Source: Fonsecaea monophora (Eukaryota; Ascomycota; Eurotiomycetes; Chaetothyriales; Herpotrichiellaceae). Taken from it: a stretch of DNA of 64,000 bases. A model generated the notes under the pieces. That model was not told the origin of the DNA, did no database searches, and saw only the letters and a program-made list of their open reading frames with translations. Position numbers and translations under genes: made by a program. Below, one piece after another: positions 1-11,223 of the stretch. The stretch covers positions 186,001-250,000 of the forward strand of contig NW_019173969.1 of the NCBI RefSeq assembly GCF_001642475.1, written 5' to 3'. Position 1 is the first letter of the stretch; each line of letters begins with the position of its first letter.

Positions 1-1869
1 ATGGAAGGTGGCTGCCCCCAGCTGGACCAGCTGGGCAGACAAGCAGGCTGGGCTACCCCTGGTGTTGTTATTTTCGAGGAATGACGAGTCACCAAGGCGG
101 GATGATCATGCTTCTCTTCCTGTTGTTCCTCTCTCTCTCCCTCGGGGGAAGGAGAAGCAAGGCACAAGGAATACATTGTCAGGCCAGCCAGGACCAGCAA
201 ACCCTCCATCTCTTAGCTGTCTTGGCTGCTTATCCAAAGGGCCAACGGCGCCCGACGTGTCCGTCTCATTCTGGCCGCTCGTGTGGAACACCTGGCAGAA
301 AGCCACATGTCTTGGTTCCTGTCGGTCGGACGAGCGCTCGTCGAGTTATATCGTGACAAGGCGGCCGCTTTCACAGTGGCTGACTGCGATATCTTGTATT
401 TGATCATGGCAGGACATCCCGCTGGGGTTTCGCCAGCTTGCTGCTTCAGAGCGAGATTTGGGCAACGGTTGCCTACCAAAGCCAAAGCCAGCGGGAAAGT
501 GGTTCGAATAGTAGTGCTGACAGTCATGGCTAGCACCGAACAAGCAATGACCAAGGCGAAATCTAGTCCAGCGTGGCGTCCCGTGGGTGCCCTGTATCCA
601 ATAAGACCCGACTCAGCTACTGGATGATCAGCGTGGCTGTGGGTTCAGCAAGCCACCGAGCCACACACCTTGGTAACTCGAACCAGTAAACGAGCTCCAA
701 AAAAACGACCGCAGTCCAAAGGGGCGAATGGCGGAGCAGCAACATGCTCCCTTTTTTTGACTCGTGGTGCCTCGTGGGACCTGAAAGACATGCCATTTTT
801 GGGAGATTACCACTTGCTGAGTCGAGATTTGGAAGGATTTGCTTGGTTCCTTTGTCCGTGAGCGTTTTGGTCTCGGTGTCTCCTTTTGACAGTACCTACG
901 AGTGTTCACGGTCCCCATTCGGACGATGACGAGCTCGCCGACTTGCCGAGAGACTTTTGTGAGAGACTGGCGAAGAATCTAGAAGTCAGCATGGTCGTTG
1001 TCTTTCTTGAGATGGTGCCTGGCAACGATCAAGTGAATGCCCCTCCCTTCCTCTCCGTCCAAAAAAAGATGAAACAGAGAGGATTATACAAAATGCCTGG
1101 ATATGGATCTGGATCTGGATCAGGACGATCGGATCATGTCCACAAACTGCTGCCCTCGTGGTCACCACCAAATTTTCTGCAGAAAATCCTTCCAGCTGTT
1201 TCGAGCAAACGGCAAATGTGGATGGATGGTTCGTGGACGATATCGGCAATCAAAGTGGTAGTGGCACTGGCCATTGCCATGAACTGCTGCTATTCTTCCA
1301 AAACATGTAGCATGGTTGCTGGTTACATGGTGCATCCGATCACAGCCGCTTCCTTCTTCCTTCCATCTTCCCGCTGATACTGCCGAATCTGTCTGTCCAA
1401 GTACTTATCCCATAATCTCATGCCGGTATGTATGATCAGCTCAAAAATAAACAACCAAGTCTACTTGTGTATTCCCCCCTCCATGGAAAAAAAAGCCAAG
1501 GTAATCAATCAGCCAAAAACTCGCTCCCTCGTCGTTTTCATGGTCATTGTTGAGTCGATTCGTGGCTGCATTAATCATATCCCCAAACCGGATATGCAAG
1601 TGTATATAATATTATTCTTCCCAACACCACCTTCGCTATGCAATGCCCGGTCATGGGCCCAAACACACAAATGCCAAAAAGCCCCTTTTGGAGGCACCTC
1701 TGCTATGCTTCCCAAGGCCATGCACTGCTGACCTGGAAATCCTTGGGTGAAAAAGCCAGCCACTCATGCTTGCCAACAATGGCAAATATGCATTTCATTT
1801 CCCATGCTCGGCGTTCCATCATCATATCTCCCATGGCTTTTGTTTATTTTTTATCCCCCTAAAAAAATC
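1..1869. other. Left-edge region without a recognised gene
   Basis: Several open frames of 60-163 codons occur here, the longest on the plus strand at 886-1377, but none shows a recognisable domain, a convincing splice pattern or protein-like composition over its length. A short GGATCT/GGATCA tandem lies near 1104-1122. The right end is probably the 3' flank of the phosphatase gene that ends at 1870. Confidence 0.5.
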
Positions 1870-4551
1870 TTATCCGTGGTAACTCCTCCTTGGGTCTGAT
1901 AGTCCCGGTCGCTTCTGCTGCTGCTGCTGCTGCTCCGATTCTTGCATCACAAGCCACTGTAAAATGCTCTCGTAACACAAGACAAACTGCCGCAAATTCT
2001 GAACCATGCTCAGTCGCTGATGTCGAAAGTCATCCACCGTCTTCGCCACCAAGTCAACATCGTCCCGATTCACCCAATCGCCCGCGTCAACATCCATTTT
2101 ATCCCCCCCAGCCTCGTGACAGAGCCGCTGTCTCTTCAACATGTCAATGACAGAGTCAATCGTGCAGAAGGTACCGGTTCGCCCGCAACCTGCACTGCAA
2201 TGCACCAAGATCGGCCGTTGCCCTTCGGGTGCCGCATCGTCTGGTCCCACGATATTGGATGGAGTCCCAGCTCCCCGGACAAATTTGTTGACCTGTTCGA
2301 CCAGTCCAAGCAGCTCCAGAGGGCTGGCGGGCGCTCCGAAATCGGGCCAATCCGCATAGTGAATCTGAGTGATCTCACGCATTGGCTGAAAGGGAAACGC
2401 CGAATGACTTAGGGAGAAATGGCGAACCATGGCCGTCGGGATTTTAGTCGTCGGCGATTTGGGTTCGTCTCGACCTCTTTCCCCGGGGACATTAGCCGTC
2501 GTGGATCTTCTGGGCGCCATCGAAGGCCTGGCGGTGGGTGCAAGTTTATTGGCAAATTTCTTAGTTTCCAAGCTCACTTGACGCTCCGAAAGCTGCTTCA
2601 ATTTGAGTGGACCATACTCGCCGGGTTTCCAGTAGACATGACTCTTGACCTGTCCTCCTTCCGCCTCGGCTGTCAGCATGACTATCACACGGACATCCTG
2701 CTCCCACACAACGCGCCAGAAATCATTGAACGTGGCCGGAATAGGCGCTTGAGTCGCAATATACCGTCGGTTGGAGAACTCGGCCTTGACATGGCTCGCA
2801 TTGATGTAGTCACAGCAACCGCTGGGAACATTCTGCAACCGAACTCGCGTGTGGTCAAAGGGAAAGATATTGTTGTATCGGTTCTTGGAGCCCTTTTCAA
2901 TCCCGGCAACCTGGATTCTTTGTGGCTTTTCGCTCCGTGGAGTGCCATATGACACATTGGCTGTCAGAGCCTCTTGCATGCGTTGCTGCTCCGACTTCTC
3001 GATATTGAGAAACCGGTCCGACACCAGCTTTCCATCGTCCGATTTTGAAGCAGCTCTCTTTAACCACGCTGGCATATGTCGTTCCGTTTCGGATGTCATG
3101 TCGGAAGGCTTTTTAATCGGCATCTGCCCAACTCCGTCCAGCAAGTCCATGTTCTGGCGAATATTTCCGAAGAACGGATTGGCGGCCGATTTTTCAGAAG
3201 GCATCGCACAGCCTCCGGCCACCGGTAGGGCATCCTTTCCCGGGGCCGAGTTGGACAGTGGTTGTGTAGACGCCCCATTCCCTGATTGAACAGGACCATT
3301 ATCAACCAGTTCCGGAGCCAGTTTCTGGAACTTCAAAAACCCCCCCTTAACCACCAGCCCGGTACCAGACCAGCCTTCTGATGTAAATTTCTTGAGCACG
3401 TTTAACGGAGTAACGGCCTCCTTCTGCAAGGAGGAATTGGCGTCATAGACAATTATAAATGCACATTTCGGCCAGCGCGCAAATGTCTCTTGGTCTCGAG
3501 TCGATGAGAACGTCTCGGCGAGTCTTTGAACGTTATAAGCGGGCCGCTTCAGGAGTGTCGTGGGGATACACAAGTTTAGAGCTCCTTTTATCCTCGCCGT
3601 GGCATACTGTTGATATACTCTTAGGTCCAGCACCAAACAATCCGCCGAGCGGTTTTGGAGGATCTCGGCTATTTGGGACGGGGAAACGATGGGAGGAGCG
3701 TCTTTTTCTCCCGCCGACGGTAGCGTGTCGGAGCGGTGAGCAGCATGGGTGGCCGCCTTGAGAGGAGGTGTACGGATCCTATTATCTGGTAAGGACAGTC
3801 GCGCGTGTTGGTGGTCGGCGACGGTATGGTGGGAACTGAGGGGACCTGGTGATTGTTGTCGTGGAATGTCAAAGAAGGAGACATCTTCCATCTGACTGCC
3901 CTGCTGCTGCACGGCTGATCCTCCATTGGATGACTTGGAGTTTCTGTCTATCGACGGCCGTGTTGTGTGCGGGGAGGAGGGGGTGTCAACACGGGAAGCA
4001 GTACTCGTCGAGTTGTTCCTAGACTGAGAAGGTCTGAATGCCGTGTTCAAAGCAAACCTGTGGTTATGTTCCGACTGTCTTCTAAAGGCTTCAAATTCTG
4101 GATTGGATTCAAGCGGGATATGACGGGGAGTCGGGGCGTTGTTCGGAACAGCCGAGTTGGGGTAGGTCCAGTTTTGGCGAGCATGTGCGCCCGGGTTCGA
4201 GTCAGGCGGTATTGTATCATCGCTGCCCACAACGAATCCAAAGTAACTGGGACTCGGGCTCTTGACATCTTTGGGTGGTTGCGCGGATCGAGCGGTGTTT
4301 GGGGAGAGGAGAGGTGGCATGGATTGACCGACCGAGGCGGCTGCAGGTTGGGTACGTGGAGTGGTCGAGGGGCGGGAGGAGCGAGAGTGCGAGTGCGAGT
4401 GCGAGTGCGACTTGGAATGTGAATGCGATTGTGAGTGAGAGTGAGAATGGGAAGAAGATTTGAGAGAGGCCGTCGCGGTGGCGGACATGGTGACGTTGGC
4501 CAATTGGCCTGAGGTACCGGGTGAAGTCGAAGGGATGTGGTGGATGGTCAT
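1870..4551 (-). CDS. Protein tyrosine phosphatase with N-terminal rhodanese domain (Pyp1/Pyp2 type)
   Basis: Single-exon gene for about 893 residues, starting at the first true ATG (4551); the codon before it is TTG. Residues 1-280 are low complexity, with a Ser-His dipeptide run near 33-60. A rhodanese/Cdc25-like domain follows at about 290-410 (the LVLDLR strand is visible), but the expected active-loop cysteine position reads IIVYDANSS, so it is probably a non-catalytic docking module. The classical PTP domain occupies about 540-870: KNRYNNIFPFDHTRVRL, the WPDFG loop, the signature HCSAGCGRTG with nucleophile Cys785, and a Q-loop-like QNLRQF. A polyglutamine run lies near the C terminus. 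Fission yeast Pyp1 and Pyp2 share this layout and dephosphorylate the tyrosine of stress MAP kinases; that role is inferred here. The PTP domain contains a basic Ser/Pro insertion between the KSHVYWKP strand and the WPD loop. Confidence 0.9.
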   Translation of the reverse strand: MTIHHIPSTSPGTSGQLANVTMSATATASLKSSSHSHSHSQSHSHSKSHSHSHSHSRSSRPSTTPRTQPAAASVGQSMPPLLSPNTARSAQPPKDVKSPSPSYFGFVVGSDDTIPPDSNPGAHARQNWTYPNSAVPNNAPTPRHIPLESNPEFEAFRRQSEHNHRFALNTAFRPSQSRNNSTSTASRVDTPSSPHTTRPSIDRNSKSSNGGSAVQQQGSQMEDVSFFDIPRQQSPGPLSSHHTVADHQHARLSLPDNRIRTPPLKAATHAAHRSDTLPSAGEKDAPPIVSPSQIAEILQNRSADCLVLDLRVYQQYATARIKGALNLCIPTTLLKRPAYNVQRLAETFSSTRDQETFARWPKCAFIIVYDANSSLQKEAVTPLNVLKKFTSEGWSGTGLVVKGGFLKFQKLAPELVDNGPVQSGNGASTQPLSNSAPGKDALPVAGGCAMPSEKSAANPFFGNIRQNMDLLDGVGQMPIKKPSDMTSETERHMPAWLKRAASKSDDGKLVSDRFLNIEKSEQQRMQEALTANVSYGTPRSEKPQRIQVAGIEKGSKNRYNNIFPFDHTRVRLQNVPSGCCDYINASHVKAEFSNRRYIATQAPIPATFNDFWRVVWEQDVRVIVMLTAEAEGGQVKSHVYWKPGEYGPLKLKQLSERQVSLETKKFANKLAPTARPSMAPRRSTTANVPGERGRDEPKSPTTKIPTAMVRHFSLSHSAFPFQPMREITQIHYADWPDFGAPASPLELLGLVEQVNKFVRGAGTPSNIVGPDDAAPEGQRPILVHCSAGCGRTGTFCTIDSVIDMLKRQRLCHEAGGDKMDVDAGDWVNRDDVDLVAKTVDDFRHQRLSMVQNLRQFVLCYESILQWLVMQESEQQQQQQKRPGLSDPRRSYHG
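1914..1936. repeat. CTG/CAG trinucleotide run in the phosphatase gene
   Basis: Perfect CTG units on the plus strand encode the glutamine run of the minus-strand phosphatase just before its C terminus. It is a candidate length-variable coding microsatellite. Confidence 0.85.
4383..4455. repeat. Degenerate hexanucleotide repeat encoding Ser-His dipeptides
   Basis: Plus-strand GAGTGC/GAGTGA units, read on the minus strand, encode alternating Ser-His (with Gln, Lys and Arg variants) near residue 33-60 of the phosphatase. Variants between units suggest an older expansion than the CTG run. Confidence 0.8.
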
Positions 4552-7530
4552 CAAGTTTGGTGGCCACCAAGGGTCGTGGTATTAAGTCAATGGAAGAAGC
4601 CCTCCAGAAGATGAGGAGGGGTAGGCAAGGTTGAAAAGGACCCCCGAAGAGCTGGAAAGGTTTCGAAGGGACAAGAGAAAGGTGTTGAGGCGCTGCGTCC
4701 TGAGGGTGTGGATTTTAGTGGGTAGAGGATGGTCAGGCGCAGGCAGGAAGTGTACGGGAGTAGCTGTGGTGGATGTGTAAGTGTGTACAAGTACAAGCAG
4801 ATCTGCCCCCAAAGATCTACGTCATTGTGATCTGGACTGTGCACGCGACAAGGCGGACAGTAAGGTGGAATTTTGGAAACATTGTGTTGTTAGTAGGCAA
4901 ACAAAGAGATATATTGTTGTTTTTCTCAGCTGAGTGAGTTGAGGAAATGAATCACTAATTCAACGGCAACTTTTTTTTAGGGTTGGTTGAGTGGTGAGAT
5001 ATGAAGGGGTGAGAGAATCGGCCGGTTAAAGGGGGGGGTGGAAGAAAATGGGTAGTAGTGTTCGCCTATGAAGATATCGTCAGGGGGAGCAGCAGTACTT
5101 CTACCAAAACGCTCGCCTAAGGGGGGGAACACAAGCAATAGCGGCAGTGAGTCTAGGCATTAAAGGGAGCCCCAAGTGTCGTTTTGTCGGATGGAAATTG
5201 GCGCAGGGAAACAATGACGTCGGTGGGAGGAGTAACGACAACGGGTGGTTATGGGTGGTGGCCCTTTTGCCTTGAGGGGGGAATCCCCCGATGGGCTGAG
5301 ACCCTGAGACCCTGCAGCCAAGATTCCAAGCCCATGAACTTGGGTGTACCGAGTAGTGGTACAAGCAGTGGTCTATGCTTTTCGCCCAGCCCAGGCCTCA
5401 GCATCAGGTTAACTCGTAATGTGGACATTTCTTAATTCCGAGGCACCAAGACCAAAAGCTCTGTGAAATAGCCATGGGCACTTTATCGATACATGGTCGA
5501 TACAGGGTCACCGTGTGTTTCCGAGAGCTACCTAGTAACCTTAGTCAAAAATAAGGGTCTTCTGGAGGGTAAAAAGGGAAAATACAAGGGTTGACGCAAG
5601 ATGAACCCTGACTGACTCGCAACGTCCTACAACGGGCCGCCCGTCACAAAGGATTAATGATGATGGAGGGCAAACGGTCTGGAACCCTCCAGCACGACAT
5701 TGTTGTCACTTGGAAAGGGGGGTTGCTTACTTGTCCATGCTCCAAAGTGGGAGAAAGGTGTACAGTAGTCCAAGGGCACTCGAGCATTATTGGACCAGAT
5801 GATTTGGATCAACCTCCGAAGATGGAGTATGTGGACAAGTCAATGTGCGATGAAAGGGAAGGGGACCCTTGTTGGGGAGAGAGAAGAGCGATGGAGGAAG
5901 TGGCACGTTGATTGGAAATCAAATCACCAAGACCGCCGCATCTTTGCACTTCCGTGCCTATCATGGCTCAATACCTCCAAGTAACTACATGTTAATTATT
6001 AAGTTGAATAACAATAATAATATCAAGTGGTTTGTCCTGTCAAACTCGGCTTGCTTTGATCGTGAAGAATCTCTTTCTTTCATTACTCACAGGGCTGACT
6101 GACTGACCATCCCATCCGGCCGCCACACGTCATTCCTTCAGACTTCAGCCAAGCCACCACGAGGGAGCAACACTTTGTACCGAGTAGATTTTTATCTTCC
6201 TCAGCGACTCTTTTCTTACATACGAGTACAAGTATCCGTACCCGTTGGATTCGGGTGGCATGATCCACAAGTTGACTGACTTACTCTTCTGTTCTCAACC
6301 ATGACTCGTCAGGAAAGAAACACCCTCTGCATGACTCTTACTTCCCGCGTGCTTGGAGACAATATCCAGGTCCCTGGGTCGCATGCACCGCCCAGAAAAT
6401 CCCCTAGTGATTCAAGCCGGTGAAATCTAAAGCGTAAACTATAATGAAAAGGCTGCCCTGTATCTGGTCTTCTTATGTCCCCCGCCCGGCGAATCGGCCG
6501 ATGCCCGGTCGAACAAAAATGAAAGGGTCTCTCTGCCTTATGACACCAACAGGTGCACATGTTGCGCCTTTGGACAAAGTTCTAACAAGTACAGACATTA
6601 CCTTACATTCTTTCTACAAGTCCGGAATAGCCAGTCTATACTCGGGTCAGGGTCCAGACCCTGTCAAAAGTGGCCTTCCCCAATCCTCAATCTAGACCGA
6701 GCGTGGCCGAGCAACCCCGGACGTCCAGAAGGAGGAATATCCAGCTCGACACAGTTTGGTCGTTATATAACAGGATCGGCCACTGCCGAAGATGACGCTG
6801 TTTTGTCCTCGTGGCCCCAAAGCAATACCTGCAACCAAAAAGTAATGTGTACAGATGCCGTCATTTCTCATTCCTCTCCACAATCTGGTCTCACCTGCAG
6901 GCAGCCCGTGCGCCTGAGGTGGCCAGAAGCTTCTCGCCCATCTCGGCCTGCATCTAAGCGAGCCTGCTTCAGGTGACTCGGGGTGTCATGGTATTGGTTC
7001 GGACCAACTCCAACTGCCTCTTTCCCTTTTGAGAATGCACTGGGAACCAAGCTCCTTCGCTGACGGTGGGTTGTGTGCATACTTGGTACAGTACTGGTAC
7101 TGGTACATATTGCATTCTCGTTCTCGAACACGTTTCGTGTCACCGGAGCTCCATGGGGAAATTCGTACTTTGCAGCCTAAGCCCACGGGGATGCTCTTCC
7201 GTTCAATGCACTGCCGTCTCTTTGCGATGCGACCATGCACTGCCTGAACCTTCGCTCACCGCCAGTTCGGTCGCTTCGCCCCCGGTTCAAGTATCCATCG
7301 CGTATCGTGACCATTGCGATACATCACTCGGACAAGATGCGAGTTCTAGCTGTTTACTGCGAGCATGTGCTGCTTCGCTGGCGGGGTCTTGAAGCATGGT
7401 TCCAGAACTTTGGAATTTTGCATCGCGCATGTTCGCAGAGAAGAGATAAAAATAATTGCGTGAAAATGGCCAAAGAATGGAGTGACAAGACGAGGTGCAC
7501 CATGTGCCTCCCTTCGCTGCGACTATGTCC
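4552..7530. other. Intergenic region upstream of the phosphatase and downstream of COX16
   Basis: About 3 kb with no supported gene. Scattered frames under 110 codons lack domain signals. Features seen are homopolymer and pyrimidine/purine tracts near 4970-5040, which may belong to the phosphatase promoter or leader, and copies of a GTACAAGTAC-like motif near 4785 and 6225. Confidence 0.5.
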
Positions 7531-7959
7531 CTATCGCAATCTCCCATCCGGTTCGTCCTTCCACCGCTCCACCCGTTTCTGCTCCCAATTATCCAGGTCT
7601 TTGGCCATGAGCCTGTAGTATTCATCCCGCTCGTTCAGCTCGCCCTTGAGAAGCTTCCGTCGTCGCGGATTGTACGTGAGGCCGCCCTCGCCAGCAGGGC
7701 CCCCTTTCAAGCCCAGTTCCATCCTCTCGTGGTCTGAGACCTGTCTGTTCTTGCGGTCGTGCTTCTCGTACCGCAAGGCGGTCGCTGGGGTGAGGAGGAA
7801 TGAGGCCGCGACCACGATGGAGATGAAAGGCAGACCAAAGTACAGGAACGGATTTCGTTCCTGCTTGCGATTGTACCACGCTGCAATCCGCGAGGGGAGG
7901 TCCCGAGCTGCCGCACTGCTGCCGCTGGCACGGAAGGGCTTCGATTGGAAAACAGGCAT
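7531..7959 (-). CDS. COX16: Cytochrome c oxidase assembly protein COX16
   Basis: Single exon, 142 residues, starting at the ATG at 7959; the frame runs seven codons further upstream but only from a TTG. The family hallmark is a short basic N terminus followed by NPFLYFGLPFISIVVAASFL (residues 36-55), one inner-membrane helix, then the charged ALRYEKHDRKNRQVS segment at 61-75. The length fits fungal COX16, a mitochondrial inner-membrane protein needed to assemble cytochrome c oxidase, linked in yeast and humans to Cox1/Cox2 maturation. The basic head (residues 1-32) is consistent with mitochondrial import. The charged C-terminal helix (RDEYYRLMAKDLDNWEQKRV) is typical of filamentous-fungal members. 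No intron is seen. Confidence 0.93.
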   Translation of the reverse strand: MPVFQSKPFRASGSSAAARDLPSRIAAWYNRKQERNPFLYFGLPFISIVVAASFLLTPATALRYEKHDRKNRQVSDHERMELGLKGGPAGEGGLTYNPRRRKLLKGELNERDEYYRLMAKDLDNWEQKRVERWKDEPDGRLR

Positions 7960-8451
7960 GCTGGCTGGCGAGAGGGACAAGACACCGCAGAAGATAGACG
8001 TGATGGTGAATTATAACGCCTGTGGTTCAATCCTGGCTCCTCCGATGCAGAGCTTTTATGACTGGTTGTCTGGCAAAAAACAACGACCAACGAGGGAGAG
8101 AATGGCTATGACGGTGCTGGGTGCCAGCCATCCATGATAGTTGGATGCCTTGATGAGTGGAAGATAAAATTACAAGTCGCACGTTCCAAGCTTCCATCAC
8201 GAGACTCACTGGCTGCGCATCCAGAAACATGACCTCAACGCCAAGGATTATCTAGACTCCTCGCCGCCCTACGTCACCAATCAACGACCCAACATTTTGT
8301 AGCCTTGTTCTTGCCTACCACGAGCTAAACGAGGCTGCCAGGTGCCAAAGTGATATGATTTCTCAATGTTGACTATTTCTGTGACGGCTTTTTTTGCGAA
8401 GAGGAAAGTATAATATATGGATTGGGCTGAAGGGCTCATCATCTTACAGAG
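7960..8451. other. Intergenic spacer between COX16 and the HET gene
   Basis: About 490 bp holding the COX16 promoter and the 3' flank of the HET gene, both minus strand. No gene, tRNA or clear regulatory site was recognised. Confidence 0.5.
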
Positions 8452-11223
8452 TTACGCGATGCACCACTCTTGCTCCTCCCTCCTGCCCAACTTGGAGTCA
8501 ATGGCAAGATCCCACTGGGCGTGCTCAGCATCTTGACTCAACTTCTCCTTGGTCAGTTCGAAGTCCGGCGGCCGATAGCTGCTCGTGGTTCGGACGACGA
8601 GAACAAGACACAAGTACGTTCCTTGGACCACATTACCCTCGTCACTGCAAGCCGTCAGCAGCGCTCCCCTGACCGGGGCAGCAGCGTCCGAGAAATGGTC
8701 CTCGAGCACGAGAGACAACCGCGAAGACGGTCCAGGCTTCACGACATCCCATGACTGTTCGGGCAGAACTACAGATCCTTCAAAGTATGCTTCGAAATGG
8801 GGTCGGGAATACTCTGTCATACACCAATAAGTCGCATGGCCGTTTTCCGCTGTAAAACAAAACTCTGGGGACAAAGCATTGGCGAGTGACTGAAATGTGA
8901 ACCCAGGGAACTCGACAACGAGGCCGCCTTTACTGATGCGGACCGGTCTTCGAACACGTTGCGTGGGAAAAGGCTCATCCAGGTCCGAATCGCGGTCGAG
9001 CTCATGGCTTTCTGGGTCGAAGCTGTCGACGTTGACTATTCTTGCGAGCTCTGTTCCCGCGACAAAGTTCAGAAACGACTGTGGTGCCCAGTGATATCCC
9101 TTTCGGTTCATCCTGGGTAAGGTCGTGAAAATGATCCGTGCCGAAAGAACGTCCTCCACAACCGACAAGAAGGCAGTCCACCTGTTTTCACAGGTATCCT
9201 CTTTGAGCACGTCTTCCACTCCCACATCCAGCAACGTCGCAAAGCATATTGCTTCATCGGAGGCTTTGCTGGTGTCCCTACCCTGTATTTGCGTCAGTAC
9301 ATGCAGAAATAACTCTGCTTTGCTGTGATGCAAAATGGATCTGGGTCCAATGTTGGAGGGGAGGACGTTCATGGAAAGAATGGTCGACGGGCACGCCGCA
9401 AATTTGGCCGCAAAGTCCCATGGTTCCGATGGGGTATGGTTCTCGCCATCCAATGCCGCGGGAACGCGGTCGAACACGTCAGTCGAGTCGGCGTCGAGGA
9501 GTTCGTCTGATAGCAGAACAAGCGACCGCATCGGTTCGTTCAAGTCATCAAGCAGAACAACCTCATTGTGGGACGTCTGTACAAAGACCTGGTCATTCAA
9601 CGCTCCTTCTTGCAGAGTCCACAATCTTCCACACCAAGGGGACACGCAGACCCGTGCCATTAGCTCTTCGACAGGACAATAGCGGCTCTGTGCATTCAAC
9701 TCGGCATCCTTGACCAAGACGGCCGAGGCTGCTGCGAAAACATTGCGCATATCCAGGATTGCCTTTTCTCTCATTTCCGTGTTGTTGACGGGCACACAGA
9801 GAGTGTCGATCCAGAAATAAAGCCGCTCCAGGCGTGCAGTCTTGCGGATCCGCGAGCCGGTCGGGAAGACACTGCCAAAGTACTCTGGATTTGTGAATAT
9901 CATATATTGCAGTTGCGCTCTGAGAGCTCGTAACTGACAATAGGGCAAGGTATTGGCGCTGGGATTTCCCAACCCATCGGACCATCTGTGGCAACGTCAG
10001 CCTCTCTGCATGTTCTTAGTTCTACAAATGTCAACAGACTTACACGTGGGAGATGGCAACATATGGGGTGGCCCCCGTGTACGCAACGACGTCGAGGTCC
10101 AAAGAATCGTCCCATTTTCCATTCCGCGCGGTGGTTGGACAGCGGACCGAGATAATGGGGATGCTTCCCTGCTCTATTATGGCGACGAGTTTCTCGCTCG
10201 ACGGGCCCACGTGCCCGCCGCATCTGCAGCTCATGCGCTTCGTGATGGTTTTCGGGACGCGAAAGTGCATAAAGGACGGCTCTACAGGACAATGCGCCGT
10301 GACATATTGGTCTTCCAGGACATTATTCGCGATACACCGTCGGTTCGAACAATGGGAGTGATCCTTCTGGACGGTTGGCGGACCCAACATCTTGATGTAA
10401 TACATGGTCAAGACATTCCTATGGCGCCTCCAGAGATTGGAGACTTGCCCTACGCACCAGCCTTCGCTCACCATCAGCGACGAGAGCCAAGGGCAGGTAG
10501 GGACTGTCAGGCTACTCGGAGGGTCATAGATGACCGTGTGGAAGTACTGGATCGTGGCCAGCAAGACGACAATGGAGAGCTCGACTTCTCCAGGCAGACA
10601 GTTCCGCAGGTAAGTGGCTTGAGCGTCATTGCCAGCGGTTCTTAGTCTCAGGTTAAAAGCCTCGAGCAGGCCCGAGACGAGTGTGAAATTGTACCTGATG
10701 TCACGCTCGTGGTCTGCCTTTGCAGAGGGCGAGGCATACTTTTCCTGGTCATACCATTGCTGCAACTTTGCACCCAAAGTTGTCGTCGTGACGAAGGCTC
10801 TGTTGTTCTTGTTCTTCTTCTTCCTCCTCTGCGGCGGTGGTCAAAGATGTCAGGAACCGTGCATGCAGTCATCACCACTTGACAAGTTGGACTTACGAAG
10901 CTCGATGGGTATCGAATGAGATCATGGCCGTTGAAGGTGACGCGGCATATGGCGAATATGGAAGTGATCAGTCCCAGGTAGAGCCACTCTTGGAGGAAGG
11001 CGGCTGTGTGGGCAGCATCAGCGACCTTGTCGTTGCTTTCGCCTTTGCCCTCAACATGGCAATCGAAATGGGCATCCCGCAAACTCGGCATGCTCCAGCC
11101 ATGGCGCAATGGGAAATCGAGAAAGGCCTTGCAATCGGTCTCATCATGGAAACTCGGGGTTCCACCCAACCACGGCACGGGTATGGGTCGATAGGGATGC
11201 TCGGGCGAAGGTATGTGATCCAT
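8452..11223 (-). CDS. Heterokaryon incompatibility (HET) domain protein, three exons
   Basis: Reconstructed as complement(join(8452..9985,10044..10828,10897..11223)), 881 residues. Intron 1 (10829-10896) is phase 0 with a GTAAGT donor and CGCAG acceptor. Intron 2 (9986-10043) is phase 2 and splits the Val codon of the HET motif, joining YVAISH to VWSDGLGNPS. The HET domain spans about residues 360-530: YVAISHVWSDGLG, then LPYCQL, FWIDTLCVPV, a methionine/arginine-rich helix (LDMRNVFAAASAVLV) and the CGRLWTLQEGAL block. HET domains mediate allorecognition cell death in filamentous ascomycetes; most paralogues have no known partner. The N-terminal 350 residues carry Cys/His-rich stretches (SNRRCI, MSCRCGGH) also seen in other HET proteins, without an assigned fold. 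No NACHT or WD repeat region follows, so this is a stand-alone member. Confidence 0.9.

Noticed and set aside
886..1377. 163-codon plus-strand frame near the left edge
   Set aside because: No recognisable domain, and no splice or conservation signal by eye; left as non-coding.
7277..7300. Possible tRNA T-arm (GGTTCAAGTATCC)
   Set aside because: The upstream sequence does not form acceptor, D and anticodon arms at suitable distances.
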